Source: Panonychus citri
Lineage: Eukaryota; Arthropoda; Arachnida; Trombidiformes; Tetranychidae
Reading direction: 5' to 3'
Assembly: GCF_014898815.1 (NCBI RefSeq)
Contig: NW_026515542.1
Coordinates: 310,001 to 374,000 of the forward strand
Length of the DNA: 64,000 nt
Below are positions 42,301-55,255 of the stretch, piece after piece. Under the pieces are notes generated by a model, which was not told where the DNA came from, searched no databases, and saw only the letters and a list, made by a program, of their open reading frames with translations. The translations under genes and the position numbers were made by a program. Each line of letters starts with the position of its first letter. Position 1 is the stretch's first letter.

Positions 42301-45300
42301 ATCAATTCATAAGCAGCTACATGTATATTTTTCTTGATAAGGAAAATTAACAATAATTATTTGTAAATCAAAAGTTGATTTTTGTTAGGATAAAATAGTA
42401 CGAGAAAAAATTCCACTATTCTTTTCTACTATTCTAAAAATTTGCATCGAATATAATATAAAGCTATGAATAGAACTTAGTTTACTTTGCATATTGTTTA
42501 CGAGGCCAATTACAGCTAATTCTTGTTTAATAACCACTTCCCAATCGAATATCAGTTAACATTATGGTCATAACGAAACCAAAAGGTATTTACCTGTGGA
42601 AATAATTGAAAGAATAATTTTATGGAAATATATCCACCTGATAGTACATCACTGTCTAAGACTCCACTATATTCACGTGTTTTATCATAACACAGTTGAT
42701 TAAGCCAAATACACAAAGAAAATCAATTTAATTAAGTAGATTATTTTTTGTAACGAAACTTTTCTCATAACTGAATGCCAGTGAGAAATTAACAGGTTTA
42801 GATTCTATTACAATGAACGTGCCAAAGGAATCTGATTTTACTATTTTCTTTTACTTTATTTTACACTACATAATCTATGCATCTAAATTATCGTCGACAT
42901 ATGCACCTAAATGTTAATATGGATAAGGTGGAAGAAAATTTTTGTGAGGTAAATTTATTTCAATAGAAAAGATCGGGTTACAATATTATGTTAATAATAA
43001 TAATAGTTAATCTTAATATTTTATTACAATTAAATGGACATCAATCAATAATTACAATTGTAATTAAATAATCATATTTTTTCTATTTGATAAGTAGAAA
43101 AGAGAAAAAATGAAAAAGTTTCATTTGTTGATTTGTTGAAATTTTTTATTATCTGAGTTCACAGAATATTTTATTTCCAATGATTATCATACTCATCAGG
43201 TTACATCAGATAATCAAGTGAAGTTTATTGTTATTGTTATTATTGTTATTTTATTTTCGTTCACCTTAACAATTAAATTCCACAAGAATTTTACAATAAT
43301 GTTAGTTGCAATAAGTACTTTTAAACAATTCTAACCCTTTACTTTGTGCAAATGATGATATGATAATGATACCATTAATAATAGTAATCCAATTCATCAT
43401 GATGAGCCAAATTTACCAAAGTTGATTATGATAATTAATTTCAATAGAAAGACGAATAAGAGCTTTATAATGGATTTATTTTCCACTTGTAAATTGTAAG
43501 ACATCAAGGTTTGTACGAGCAATTGTAGCAGCATATTTCAATTGCAACCAAAAAATTCTGATTGAGATCAGTTGATTGTAATTAAAAGAGTTTTTATTGT
43601 TTATTTTACTTTGATACTCTGGTTATTCATTGCAACTCTAAATTTTCACCAATTGACGAGATTGAAATTTTCATTTCTTTCAACTTGAAATTTTTGCAAT
43701 CAGATTAATTGAAATATTAGATGATCAAATCACTTTATTAGTTATATAAGAAATTACCTAGGCTAATTCAAATATTAAAAATGTTCTTTGTGGGAATGGC
43801 GTAAGAACAATCTTCTCTGATATCTTAAGTAACAATACTTTTTTTAAAGCATCATAGAGCCTCACCATCTAAGAGTCACCTTTTCAAATGAAAAATCATT
43901 GATAATTTTAATCCATTAATCAAAATATAACAGTTATCAACTAGAAATGTAAACAATAAGAAATTATGAATGAATTAAATAGTAAAGCTGAAGGTTAACT
44001 CTTTTGATTTAAGTTAATTATACTTGTAGTTATTAAAAATAATGTACATTATCTGTATTTATTGCAAAAGTTGTATTCAGGGTATGTCTGTTGATATCCT
44101 ATTACGTTAATTGTAAATTCTGAGTCATAATTTGGATTTTGGAATAATCTATTTGAATTGTGAACAATTAAGTTAACATTAGGCTTACAAATGCTACAAA
44201 TATTCGACTTGACAAATGAAAAGGACAAATTTGTCTACCTGTTTGTAATACGAAAATTTTAATTACTCTTATGAAAAGTCAAACATTCTGTTTTGAATTG
44301 CATGATTGACATGATATATTTCATATGGAAATGTCTGGATTGCCTTAGGGATCATGTGAATTATTATAAGAGAAAAAAATAGCGAGATGTTGATTATAAA
44401 TATAATAATCACAATGATGATAATTTTCAACCTTCCATGATAGTGATAATATCTGAAGATATGGAAATTGTTGCTTGAATATAATGATGTTACTTTGATG
44501 CTTAGAGCTGAAACCCTGACAAAATACCAAGAGAACTATTTTTTTTTTGCTGGTAAAAAATCGTATTTTCTATTATTCTGACATGATTATTAGCATTCTC
44601 TGTATATATTGTTATCCATCCCTGTCATGGATTCCAATGAATAGAAAACATGTATTTACATTTACATCTTGAGTATTTCAATTCATTTTGTCAGCATAGA
44701 AATTGTAATATATTAATCCAAGTATCAAGATGAGCATCACCATGATCATGGTATATATGAATTTTAAAAGTGGTTAATATTTAGTAATGGAAAAACACAT
44801 AGAGAGAGAGATAGAGGGAAAAATATAAAATCTTCCTCAGGCAATTTTAGATTTTCAATGGAGAAAAAAGTTTTGAACTTATTCAAGTTTAAATGGTAGA
44901 ATTGAAAACAGAAACTTTTATCCTCCTTGGAAAATACAATTAATATTGAATAATATTTACATTGGTTTGCCGAGAATCGTTATAATCAATTGCTGATAAC
45001 CATTAATCATGGGAATTTGATTCCGATAAAAAGTTTCATTGGAACTGTGAAGTTTATGTTTATCTTTAAAATGAAAATCAAATCAATTGCAGTCAATTTA
45101 ATTAACTAAAAAGTAATTGCAATCAAATTCTGGCTTAATTTAAGTTTTTTACTTTGATCAACAAGTCAAACTGTATCAATAATTTAATTGCTAATTATAA
45201 TTTCCTGTCTACAGTTAAATGTTAATTGTGACTTTGCAATACAAGTGAATTTAGCTTTAGGCTATAAGAATTTGATTCTATTTTTGTTTAGATTGAAATT

Positions 45301-45593
45301 TTAATATTTAATTTGATTGAATAGAATCACTTTCAAGATAAATGTTTCACTCTAACCTTGATTGGAAGTCTTTGATTGAAACAATTATACAATTGTAATT
45401 GTCAACAACCATTCTGATTGTAATCATCCAATTGATTAAGTAATTGATTGTTGAGGATACTATTTGTTAAGAAAACTTTTTATTATTCAATCAATAAGAT
45501 AATAGTTTAACAATAAATATTTGAAGTTGATTGATTTGCAATCTCATTATGGTTAATTGTTTGAATGTATTGATATTTACTTAGTGAAGATAA
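34054..45593. other. Long intergenic region
   Basis: About 11.5 kb of AT-rich DNA with no recognised exon on either strand. It contains (CT)n tracts (36253-36307, 37743-37760, 38222-38245), GA tracts (about 41181-41195) and scattered ATC/GAT runs. Short open frames here show low-complexity or composition-driven translations only. Regulatory DNA of the flanking genes or small non-coding RNAs cannot be excluded. Confidence 0.65.
36253..36307. repeat. (CT)n microsatellite
   Basis: Pure CT run of about 55 bp. Confidence 0.97.
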
Positions 45594-45599
45594 TTTATT
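45594..45599 (-). terminator. Candidate poly(A) signal of the three-exon secreted-protein gene
   Basis: AATAAA on the minus strand about 53 bp beyond the stop codon of the gene at 45652-50715. Confidence 0.4.
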
Positions 45600-45651
45600 A
45601 ATCGTTGTGAGAGATTTAATTTGTTTATAATCCAAATGATTAAGATATAAT

Positions 45652-47428
45652 TTAAAATATTCTTGAGCCTTTCTTGTAATTAATATCCTCTGTGCAAGGA
45701 TAAATTAGTGAACAATTTGATCCGGTTAAGGCAACCAGAGCTGCTTCCGAATACAATTTAACAGCGGGAACCAATTTAAGATGTAAATCATTTCTTTCAG
45801 CGGCAACTCTGTGGTCAAGTGAAACAATTGATACGAAATTGGTGATTAGGTTGGATAAGTCTCCAATATAAATTTGGAAAAGGAGTAAATTCTTACCCGA
45901 AAATATTGACCAATGCTCTTTCCAGGGTGGTCAATGTTACTGGTCGATCTTCACTTTTCAATGACCACTGGTAAACTTTACAAAGATGTTGACGTTTACA
46001 GGGTGTTGAGTGGACCTTTCTCACTTCGAGGGTTGTCTCAAGGAGAGAAAGAAACTTTTCAGTTGTCGGCTTATCGAGCAGAGGTAATTCCCAGGGTGTT
46101 CCAAGGTAAAATGACCGTTTCCGTCTTCGTCGACCAGTTAGACTACTCATTAGTCCTAAAAGATTGGATATAATAATAACAGATGAGAATAAGAAAATTT
46201 TCGATTGGATTAAATGTTCTAATCTATTTATTGGATTGAAAAAAAAGTGTCATTTCGATTAAAAATCAATTCTTCTAAATAAAAACTACTTTACTATTAA
46301 TACTACTCTCGAATTAGAGTTCAATCATCATTCAGTCCGACAGGTAACATTTTCTTTTTACATTTGTGTGTATAGCTTGACCTCTCTGTCCATTGTCTCA
46401 TGTCATGAGAGAAATATTAATTTTGAAACAATCATCATCATCGTTGATACAAATCATGTAATGGTTTCAATCATGATTGACAGTAGGCTAACAAACCAAA
46501 TCAAGCATTATTACATTTACCGTTACCAAATAGCAATCATGATGATCATCATGACGTTAACCTTGATCATTTCATGTAAGTCATGGATATAATCAATATA
46601 TTGAAACATGAAATTACTGATCAACTCAGTTTTAATCATCGTTTTTTTATCCTCATGTTACCTCATCCAGGGAGGATTAAGATAGTAATCTTAATACAGA
46701 ATAAATTGTAAATCCTTATCGTTACTGTTTTTCAATTCTAATCGAGATGATTATTGGATTGAGAGATGATCTTAGATAAAAGTTTTGACGATTATAATTC
46801 AGAAGAGATTAGTGATAATAACAAAGATCACAGGGTAAAAAAATCTGATTCATTGGAATGGAAATTATCTCAACAATGTTGGGGTTTCTTTGGAAACTAT
46901 TAATATTTCTTGAGGCGAAAAGAAGAAATCAACAAGAACAAGACATCGAGACGATCGATATCTCTTGGACGTTATTCAATCTCACCAAAGAAATGAATGA
47001 AATCAATAGAGAGAAATCAAAAATAATTCTCATTCATATTACTGCTAACAAAGAATAACCTGTAAGAAGATATTCTTCACATTCTCTCGATTCTTTATTC
47101 TTCCTCTGAGTTTACAAATTCTTTCGATTGTCGTTTTCTTTTTCTTTCCCTTAGAATTTTGACAAATTCTTTCGTTGTCTTCTATTGTGTTACAATCGAC
47201 GAGAAAATAACAATAGAAAACAACAGAGAGAGAGAGAGAGAGAGAGAGGTGATGGTGAAAAAAGTTCAGAATACCATGAGATCAAGAATCATCATGAATC
47301 CATAAAAAGACACAATAGATGATTAACTTCATTTGATGGAGAAGTTTTTTTCTTCTTAATCTAGTATATTATTTTCATCCTCATCCCCATCATTATCTTC
47401 ATAAGTTTCTATTATTAGAGATTATATT

Positions 47429-47491
<63 letters not shown>

Positions 47492-50400
47492 ACATGTATC
47501 TTATCTTCATCATCTTCATCACCGACTACAAGTCACATTCCAAGTTAAATACACCAAAAGATAATCATCAATAAGAAACAATCATCATAATCATAACCAT
47601 GATTCTTGATATTATTTATTGTTATTCTGATGATAATTTACTATCATCATTATCTTCATGACTGAATTCTGTTGATAATGTATTTCCATCATCATCGGTT
47701 GTTACAATTTTGTGAAAATGATTCTCTAATAATATTAATAACACGAGAAGATAAAATAATGACCTTAGGCTATTGTTTTTTTGCTCTCATATTATTTTAT
47801 TACCTTTATGGTTAATCAACTAGACTATTGCTCAGCCATCATTAACTATTAACAATATCATCATAATCACAATCAAAATTATTTTCATCAATCTAAGAAA
47901 CAATTTAACTTTCCCACTGATTATCAATTGTCATTTTGATTGTCATAAGCTGATTTTATTGTTAAATTGTGATCATTAAGATAACTCTTGTTCACTAAAT
48001 TATAATTGATTGTGTTTGATCATATTAACTCAATTTATTAGTTAATCTACTATGACAATGTATTTACAATTTATTAAATTATGAGGATTAACTTAATTTG
48101 ATTAAAATTGAGCATGAAAGCTGATTAGATTGTGATGATGATAAAATTTAGCAAATTAAACTTGATCAAGACACTTGATTGACATTATAACAATCAAACG
48201 TTGTAATTGAATTAACAATTTTCTTTGTCAATTAAACTTTTTACTTACTAACATGATAATTTAATTGTTAAACTTTGATCACACTATTAATTTCATTGAA
48301 GGATAATCACAATCAACCCTTTTAATTTAAAAATAAACTTTAACACTTACAAAGTTAAACTTAATTGTTTCCTGTCTTCATTATTTATATAAATAATTAA
48401 CTTGCCATTCTAATTAATTATTCAACAATTAGAGTCAAAGAACAGTGTTTATACATATAATATAAGAAACGAGTTATTCAATCGTGTTAATCAATTTAAT
48501 TAATCAATCAATCAATCAATCAATTATCTTGTTGATAGAAAATGACTAATCAGAAAAGATTAGAAATAAGTTTTATACAATCGAACTTGTTTTAGAACTT
48601 TCTCTCGAACTTATGTTTCGTTTGAAATGTTCTAAGGTATTTCGAGTTCATTCATCCACTGAAAATGATAATTTCAGGGTATTTATCATGAAGAAGAAGA
48701 TGATGATGATGATGATGATGATGATGGACAATACTAAGGAGAGACTACCACTGGTCAAGCAAAGGGGTTGAACCTTTTTTTTTATTTACTTTTTCCCCAA
48801 CAGATTCATGGTCAGTGATTACTTTTAATAGCTGACCATTAACTCTTGCTGTTGATTAGTTAGTTAATAAAAATTACTGATAAAATAAATAATAACAATA
48901 AGGATAACAATCAAAAAGGTCATTCGAGTCCATTTGATACACAAGATTAATTCAAGATTAGTTTTCTCAATTTTCCTGGATTCTGATTCATTCCCATGGT
49001 GTTATCCATGAAAATAAATGTTTATTTTGTTTGTACTAAAGTAAAAGGATTCAACTGATTTAACTGATTTAGCTTTAACCTTGATGCTGGTAATTGATTG
49101 TGTCCCTTTTGTATGAAATGATTATATTATTATCCAATATAAAGGTTAACAATTAACGATAATCAATATGATAAAATTTTATCAACGATTTAGTTATTAG
49201 ATTTGAACGATTGTGAAAATCAAATAATAATCAAAATCTTTTCATCAGATTGTAAATAGTTTGCTGATTAAATGATTGGAAATTAAGCTTCCACCAATCA
49301 TGATAAATTGTAATTCCTTTTTGATAATCATAATCGTGATTAGATTTTGATTATTACAATTGTCAGAATTAACTTAGAACCTTTTCTGTTAAATAAGAAA
49401 CAAAATGGGCTCGATTTTGAAGGTTCGAAAGTTGAAAGTTTTCTGATTTGGAAAAAAAATTTTTTCTTCTTCGATTCTAATCATTGAATTCCTATTTATC
49501 GGATTGAATTGTTGTTATCATTTCTTTTCCATGGTACATAGACCATGAAATCCTATTGTATTTATCAATAATCTCTCTTGATATTTCCTTGATTATTTAT
49601 ATATAATTTCTTTTCTTCGAATAATTTAAAAAAATTTCTTCTTCATCTTCTTCTCTTATATTTGATTACCATGAGAATAGAAATCAAAAGTTCAGAATAA
49701 AAGTGATGGTGAAGAAAATAATTTCTTCTTCTCTTCTTATTCCAACTTATTTTTACTCTCATAAATTCTAAAGTTTTTTTTTTCTTTCATCATTTGTTCT
49801 CAGGATTCAGAACTTTTTTTCCTACTCTTCGAACTTGTCTAGATTAATATCAAATTAAAACTCGAAAATGAATCGAAATTTTCATAAACTCTTCTCATGG
49901 TTAAGAGTCTCTCTAAATCCTAATGGGTAAAATTAGATTTACCATTTTTTCAATGTTCTCATGAAAAGATGAGTGTAATAATTATTATCATGTGATGCGA
50001 TTCTTGTTAATCACAAATGAAGATCATCATGATTTTATCGTTGGAAAACCAATCATAGGAAATGAATGGATATTAATATCTGAGTGTTTCCATTGTGGTT
50101 TAATTGTTTAGTAGGTTGTTTGACTTTCACTTTCAATTGAACCAAAAAAAACACTTTGATTAACTAATTGATTATTTTACCTGAGGGTAGATTTAGATTA
50201 CCAGTAACTGCATAAATGGCTGGTAAGATGGTTAATCCATAGATAACACTTGTCATTAATAAAGTACTTAATCCAATCTTACGAGCTAATCCGGGATTAT
50301 AAAGATACAAAGGTATTCGTGCATTGGAATCACTGATTAATGGATGAGAAACAGCGTAATCAGATATTGATGTTTCACTTGATTGACGTGAAGGATGAGA

Positions 50401-50715
50401 AGATGATGAGGATGATAAAAGGGTTGAAGATAAATTTCTGTAAGACATGAATGGAGAGAGGAGAAGATTTTTCAGCGAAAACAATGAAGGAAAACTTTTA
50501 GATTCATTGGATATGGAAACTTTTTCTGAAGATGAAGATGAATTAACAGAATCAATTGATGATGAAGATGAAGATGAAGATGATAAATCAGGTAATGGGC
50601 CAAAAACCTCTGCTGAATCAAATTTACATTCAACTGGTGGTGTAAATAAAGTGACCGTGGTAACAATTAACAATAATAATCTCAATTGGTTAACGGATAT
50701 TGATAAAGTCGCCAT
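45652..50715 (-). CDS. Unrecognised secreted/membrane protein, three exons
   Basis: Not a family I recognise. I assembled it from exons 50181-50715, 45897-46155 and 45652-45808. Donors are CAG|GTAAAA and CGG|GTAAGA, acceptors TTTTAG and ACCACAG; phases 1 and 2 match and give 316 residues. Seen: an N-terminal signal peptide (about 1-30), a Ser-rich stretch (45-125) with N-x-S/T sites, a hydrophobic segment (146-171), a basic furin-like site RRRRKR at 187-192, then a compact domain with four cysteines (231, 237, 297, 303) that reads as a folded C-terminal module. The order signal, disordered Ser-rich region, hydrophobic segment, basic site and Cys domain suggests a processed membrane or secreted protein. 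The function is unknown. The 4 kb first intron is unusual beside the roughly 70-180 bp introns common in this window. The exon linkage is inferred from phase and needs a transcript. Confidence 0.72.
47431..47488. repeat. (CT)29 microsatellite
   Basis: Pure CT run of 58 bp inside the large intron. Confidence 0.97.
48700..48726. repeat. (GAT)n trinucleotide repeat
   Basis: About nine GAT units. This is a clear example of the trinucleotide class that is scattered through the whole window. Confidence 0.95.
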
Positions 50716-51265
50716 GTTGTTTGTTCATTTAATATTGTAACGTGTTGGTTATTACACATGACTTTGTATGAGAGTTTGAAAAACAGAAGATGGAGATTTA
50801 AGCCTCAGGTAAGTTAGATACCTGTGAAATGATGATGATGATGATGATGATAAGAAAGGAATAAAGAGAGAGATAAAAGGAAGATAAAAGAAGCTAAGAA
50901 TTTTTTGTTCCGAATTGAACATAACACGGTTTTATGATCTTCACGGGTCGGTCATCATCCAATGAAAAAAATGCTTTTTATCATCATCATCATCTTGACA
51001 TCTTCTTCATCATCTTTTTCTCACAGTTTTTCATCATCATCATCATCATCTAGTAATTACCTCGAAGGATAAAATTGTTTTTCTGTGTCGCTGATACATT
51101 TTATCACCAACCAATTTACCCGCAGGCTTTAAACATGATTACATTTTCTTTTTGTGTACCAATTAACTTATTGTATGAGTAATAATGAGTAATAATTAGG
51201 ATAATTAACTCAATCGAAATTCAAAACAAGTTCTTATTATTTTTATACAATTAACAAAAAAATCA

Positions 51266-51270
<5 letters not shown>

Positions 51271-51327
<57 letters not shown>
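51271..51327. repeat. (AG)n microsatellite
   Basis: Pure AG run of about 57 bp. Confidence 0.97.
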
Positions 51328-51329
<2 letters not shown>

Positions 51330-52496
51330 TGATTATTATCATTTGATTAGTATTGGAGGTTAGTTAATTCTGGAATATGTATAATAATAACAACAATAAA
51401 TGGTAAATTGATTGTTATGGTAATAATTATAATCAATTGTTTGAGCATATACAATATAAGTACAGGTAAATGATGATACTAGAGATGATGATGATGATGA
51501 TGATGATGAAGAGAAAGAATCTTTCTTTTATATATTATATTATATTAATATATATGAGAAATTATCATGACAATAGTTTCTCTTGCTGGTGAATTTGTTT
51601 CATCAATTTCCTTATTATTATTACGATGATGATTAACGAAAATGATTAAGAATATGATTGTTTGGATTATCATCATTTAGATGATGATGATGATGTTTCA
51701 ATTCATTACGGTCTCATGAATATCATTCTGTTGTAAGATAATGATGTTCCCTTGTTATTATCATCACAATCCTCGAGTCCATGTCGGCAAAATGTGAAGG
51801 CATTTTTCTCGGTCAAGCTTATCCAAAATAAATAATATTTCACAAACCAGAACGATAATCAAGCCATGTAACAATTAACTCTTAAACAGAAGAGTGAGAA
51901 AATGAATGAATACCATTTTTCCATTGTTAATTGTATCATTTTTTGTTCCGGAGAATTTTTTTTTTTTTTGTTTCTTTGTATTTCTTTTTACCATCATCAA
52001 GAAAATTTAATCAATCCGTTGGGTGGAGTGGGTAATTTAGTTGTAATATCAATAAGATTTGATCCAGAAACAGTAATGTAAACAAAAAGAGTTACATCAA
52101 TTTGATCATCATCATCATCATCCAGTGGAAACACCAAGTCAACCATCATCATCATCACCATTGTCATCGTTACCAGTTATCATCATCATCATGGTTGGAC
52201 AATAATAACAATCAACGAGAGATTATCGTCTCAAATTGTATCATTGAGGATTATATTATATCTACAAAAAAGAAAGGCATTGAAAAAAATCTTTTTCCGG
52301 TTTTGCAAACAGTTTCAACTCTTTTCTTCATCAGTTTACTTTCATGATTATCGTTTTCTTTGCATTCCCTTCATGAATCTTGGTGAGATGTATTGTTGCA
52401 ATTATAAGCCAAGCATTTAAAGAGGTTAATTTCTGATTGGAACATTAAATTAGATGAACCACCATGAACAAGAGATTGAGGAACCATTGGAAAAGG

Positions 52497-52500
<4 letters not shown>

Positions 52501-52531
<31 letters not shown>
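52501..52531. repeat. (AG)n microsatellite
   Basis: Pure AG run of about 31 bp. Confidence 0.95.
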
Positions 52532-52537
<6 letters not shown>

Positions 52538-53005
52538 AAGATATTAAGATTCTTCATCATCTAGAAAATGAACAAAAATAAAGAAAAATGTTCAAACTAA
52601 TTATATGTAAAACCATTGAGTCAGAATTCAGGTATGATTGTTTTCCCAAGGTGTATAAAGCTTGGCAATAGACACACATATAGACAAATATACGCACACA
52701 CATGATAGGGAGAGCAGAATTAACAATAAATTGATGAGAGAAGAGAAATGAAAAAGAATGGACCAGGAAAGAATGAAAAATAAAGATGAAATTGAAGAGG
52801 TTCCAAATATTAGATGAAGAGGAAAAAGAATCAGCAACAAAATATTATTATATTTGCGACTTGATGTGTTAGATTAATTTGTTACTTGATCTTCTTGTTT
52901 GTTTATTATGTTATTTGTATTGATTCAAATTGAATCTTTTTTTGTTGTTGTTGTTGTTGTGAACCAAAAATCCAGAGTTAGATATTAACAATTAGCTTTG
53001 AAATT

Positions 53006-54139
53006 TCATGATGATAGAAGATGATTGGGAGTAAAGGTTTCTTTCAATGAATATGCATCAGCCACGAGTAGTTCAACTTCATTATCTCCCCAATGAAAAG
53101 TGGGTAAATTTTGTAGATACAATATTAACCCTTGGAAATCATTTTCTTGGAGAAGATTTTTTGACCAATATCGGAGGAAAGCCGCACAAACGTATAGATG
53201 GAAAGAGGCTGCAAAAGGTGATCCATTACCAAGTGAATTATTGGTTGTGGTTGATGAGGTTAAATTAGATGATTCAAGGAGAGATGAGGAGAGAGTTGAT
53301 CCTGTCGATGAACTGGTAACATTGGCAGTAGATGAGGTCAAGGCTCCTTCAGCCAAATAAGTGTCCCAAAGGCGTATGATACAGCGTAAAGGCAGCTCAC
53401 GAATGAGAAGATTATTCATCCAGCGAAATGAGAATAGTAAATAGTGAACATTGTGACAGGTTAAATGATTATGAAGTTTAGAGTCAATTCTAGACATTAC
53501 TCGAGCAAGAAGGTTAACTAATGATTGGATTCCTGGTTGAGCAAAGGTGTAATTGTCTTGTATGGAATCCAATAGTTTATTTAATGACCAAAAGGAATCA
53601 GCTTCAACTCCTTGTAGTACCTCTTCGGAAAGTGTTGATACATTTAGATGGTCAAGTTCCGTTAATGAATGGGTTGGCATAAATTCTGATAAATAGACGA
53701 CGAAAAAAGGTATCACAAGGTCATTCATTCCTTGAACATAACCTGAAGCAGGATGACGAATAGAATAGATGTAAAGTATCCGTTGAAATATTCGTTGGAC
53801 AATTTCTTGCTGAAAAATGGATACCAAGGGTTGCATTCGAGGTATATCAATGTGAATTTGTCTCCAAATCTCATCATCAGGACATCGATTGTTATTATAA
53901 TATTGTTCAACATAATGTTGATAATCAGATCTTTTCCGAGTTAAAGCTGCAATCCTTTTCTCCCTGACCACAGGTAAATAGCCTAATAATAGTTTCCAAG
54001 TTATATGGCGAACCGAAGGTGGAACACCAGCCCAAGCCATTGAACGTAATTCATTTAAATCGGTTACCTCATCTTGATAAATTAGCTTCTTAAATTTGAT
54101 CAGCTTATTGTCCATCATTGATTGTTTGGTTGATGACAT
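53006..54139 (-). CDS. TBC1D22: TBC1D22-type Rab GTPase-activating protein
   Basis: Intronless 377-residue TBC-domain protein; the family accelerates GTP hydrolysis on Rab GTPases in membrane traffic, and TBC1D22 proteins are linked to the Golgi. Seen: the entry motif WAGVPPSVRHITWKLLLGYLP near 36-56, the arginine finger in IHIDIPR (R101), the glutamine finger in YVQG (Q136), the family stretch ADSFW...DNYTFAQPGIQ, and the C-terminal LQNLPTFHWGDNEVELLVADAY typical of TBC1D22. Both catalytic fingers are intact. A Ser/Thr/Asn-rich insert of about 45 residues (266-311) splits LWDTY from FHLYVCAAFL, which are nearly adjacent in vertebrate relatives. An in-frame TAA lies six codons before the ATG, so the long N-terminal region of vertebrate members is absent unless an unseen upstream exon exists. 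Confidence 0.95.
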   Translation of the reverse strand: MSSTKQSMMDNKLIKFKKLIYQDEVTDLNELRSMAWAGVPPSVRHITWKLLLGYLPVVREKRIAALTRKRSDYQHYVEQYYNNNRCPDDEIWRQIHIDIPRMQPLVSIFQQEIVQRIFQRILYIYSIRHPASGYVQGMNDLVIPFFVVYLSEFMPTHSLTELDHLNVSTLSEEVLQGVEADSFWSLNKLLDSIQDNYTFAQPGIQSLVNLLARVMSRIDSKLHNHLTCHNVHYLLFSFRWMNNLLIRELPLRCIIRLWDTYLAEGALTSSTANVTSSSTGSTLSSSLLESSNLTSSTTTNNSLGNGSPFAASFHLYVCAAFLRYWSKNLLQENDFQGLILYLQNLPTFHWGDNEVELLVADAYSLKETFTPNHLLSS

Positions 54140-54286
54140 GATTGTATATATAAATTATCAAGGAAGGAAAAAGAGTGAAAATTGATTGATGTCCACTAAT
54201 TGATCTATTCTTATATGGTTATATATGATCAAAGAGAAAATAAAGTCAATAGAATTCAAGAGAATATTGAAAATATTTAGATTATA

Positions 54287-54420
54287 AGGGAAAAAAAAAG
54301 AAAGAGATGGAAAGATAAAAATAAAAAGAGAGGAAGAAAAAGAAAGGGAAAATAAAGAAAGAGGAAAAGATAGAGAAAGAGAAAGAGAGTGAAAGAGGAG
54401 AAAGAGAAAAGCAGGGAAGA
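54287..54420. repeat. Long polypurine/polypyrimidine tract upstream of TBC1D22
   Basis: Over about 134 nt the plus strand is A/G except for roughly eight bases. In the TBC1D22 sense direction it is a C/T-rich block 148-281 bp before the start codon, in the promoter or 5' UTR. Confidence 0.85.
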
Positions 54421-55211
54421 ATTTGTTCCAATAAGATTAGATGGAGAAAAAGAGTTGACTTAAATTGGATATTGGCGCTAAATGGTTCAATGATTAGTAG
54501 ATATAAATTTATTTCACTTGATTAACTAGTTAATCACAAAACATAAAAAACTGCAAACAAAAATATAATATAAACATTTAGATATAAAAACATCAACTCA
54601 ACAAAAACATAAACAGAAAATGAAAACAAATGAAAAAGAGAAGGGGTCATCTTTTAATTACCGATTAATCGGATTTTCGTTTTCAATTTTTTTCGTGATT
54701 TATTAATTTTTTTGTTTGTGGATTAACTGGTGATTAGTGATTAGAATTTTATGGTGATTAGTGTTAATTTGTTAATTGTTACCTGTTGGAGTGTGTATGT
54801 TGTTTATTGGCGATTTGATTGATTGGTGTTTGTTTTTAATTTAATTTTAGTCTGTTGGGAGTTTGGATTGGATTGATTGAGTTTATTGGATTATTGTGAT
54901 ATAATTGTTGTTACTTTAATTGAGAAATTAGCTTTAATTTGTTTGGTTGATGATTGATTAGTATTTGAAATTGTTTAAATTATGGAGATTATTGAATAAT
55001 TTGAATTTTGTTTTTGTTTTTAAATTGTTTGATTATCTTTAGAGTAAAGGACAAAAGTTTTACTCTTAATTTGAGTTGAATGTTAATCAGTTAATTGTTG
55101 ATGATAATGATGAGCAATTGTGTATTTTTTAAGCTGGAAATATTATCTAAATGAAGCTGAAAATGGCTTCATAGTTGAATGGGTTAGATTTTTTTCTAAA
55201 AGATAATTGGA

Positions 55212-55213
<2 letters not shown>

Positions 55214-55252
<39 letters not shown>
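55214..55252. repeat. (AG)n microsatellite
   Basis: Pure AG run of about 39 bp followed directly by (GATGAA)n. Confidence 0.95.

Positions 55253-55255
<3 letters not shown>

Larger units (their letters stand above)
46156..50180 (-). other. Large first intron of the three-exon secreted-protein gene
   Basis: The 4,025-bp intron is AT-rich and holds (GA)n at 47226-47248, a (CT)n run at 47431-47488, an (AATC)n run near 48500-48525 and a (GAT)n run at 48700-48726. Short open frames inside lack family resemblance. Confidence 0.65.
50716..53005. other. Intergenic DNA
   Basis: About 2.3 kb between the 5' end of the secreted-protein gene and the 3' end of the TBC gene. It holds (GA)n runs at 51271-51327 and 52501-52531 and several ATC/GAT runs. 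No coding signal is convincing. Confidence 0.65.

Noticed and set aside
45861..45896. A 36-nt intron between exons 2 and 3 of the unrecognised secreted-protein gene
   Set aside because: The phase does not match (a stop follows) and the intron would be too short; the acceptor at 45809-45810 gives an 88-bp intron with correct phase.
46858..47058. 66-codon open frame in the 4 kb intron
   Set aside because: Less biased composition than others but short, with no splice partner and no family resemblance; insufficient support.
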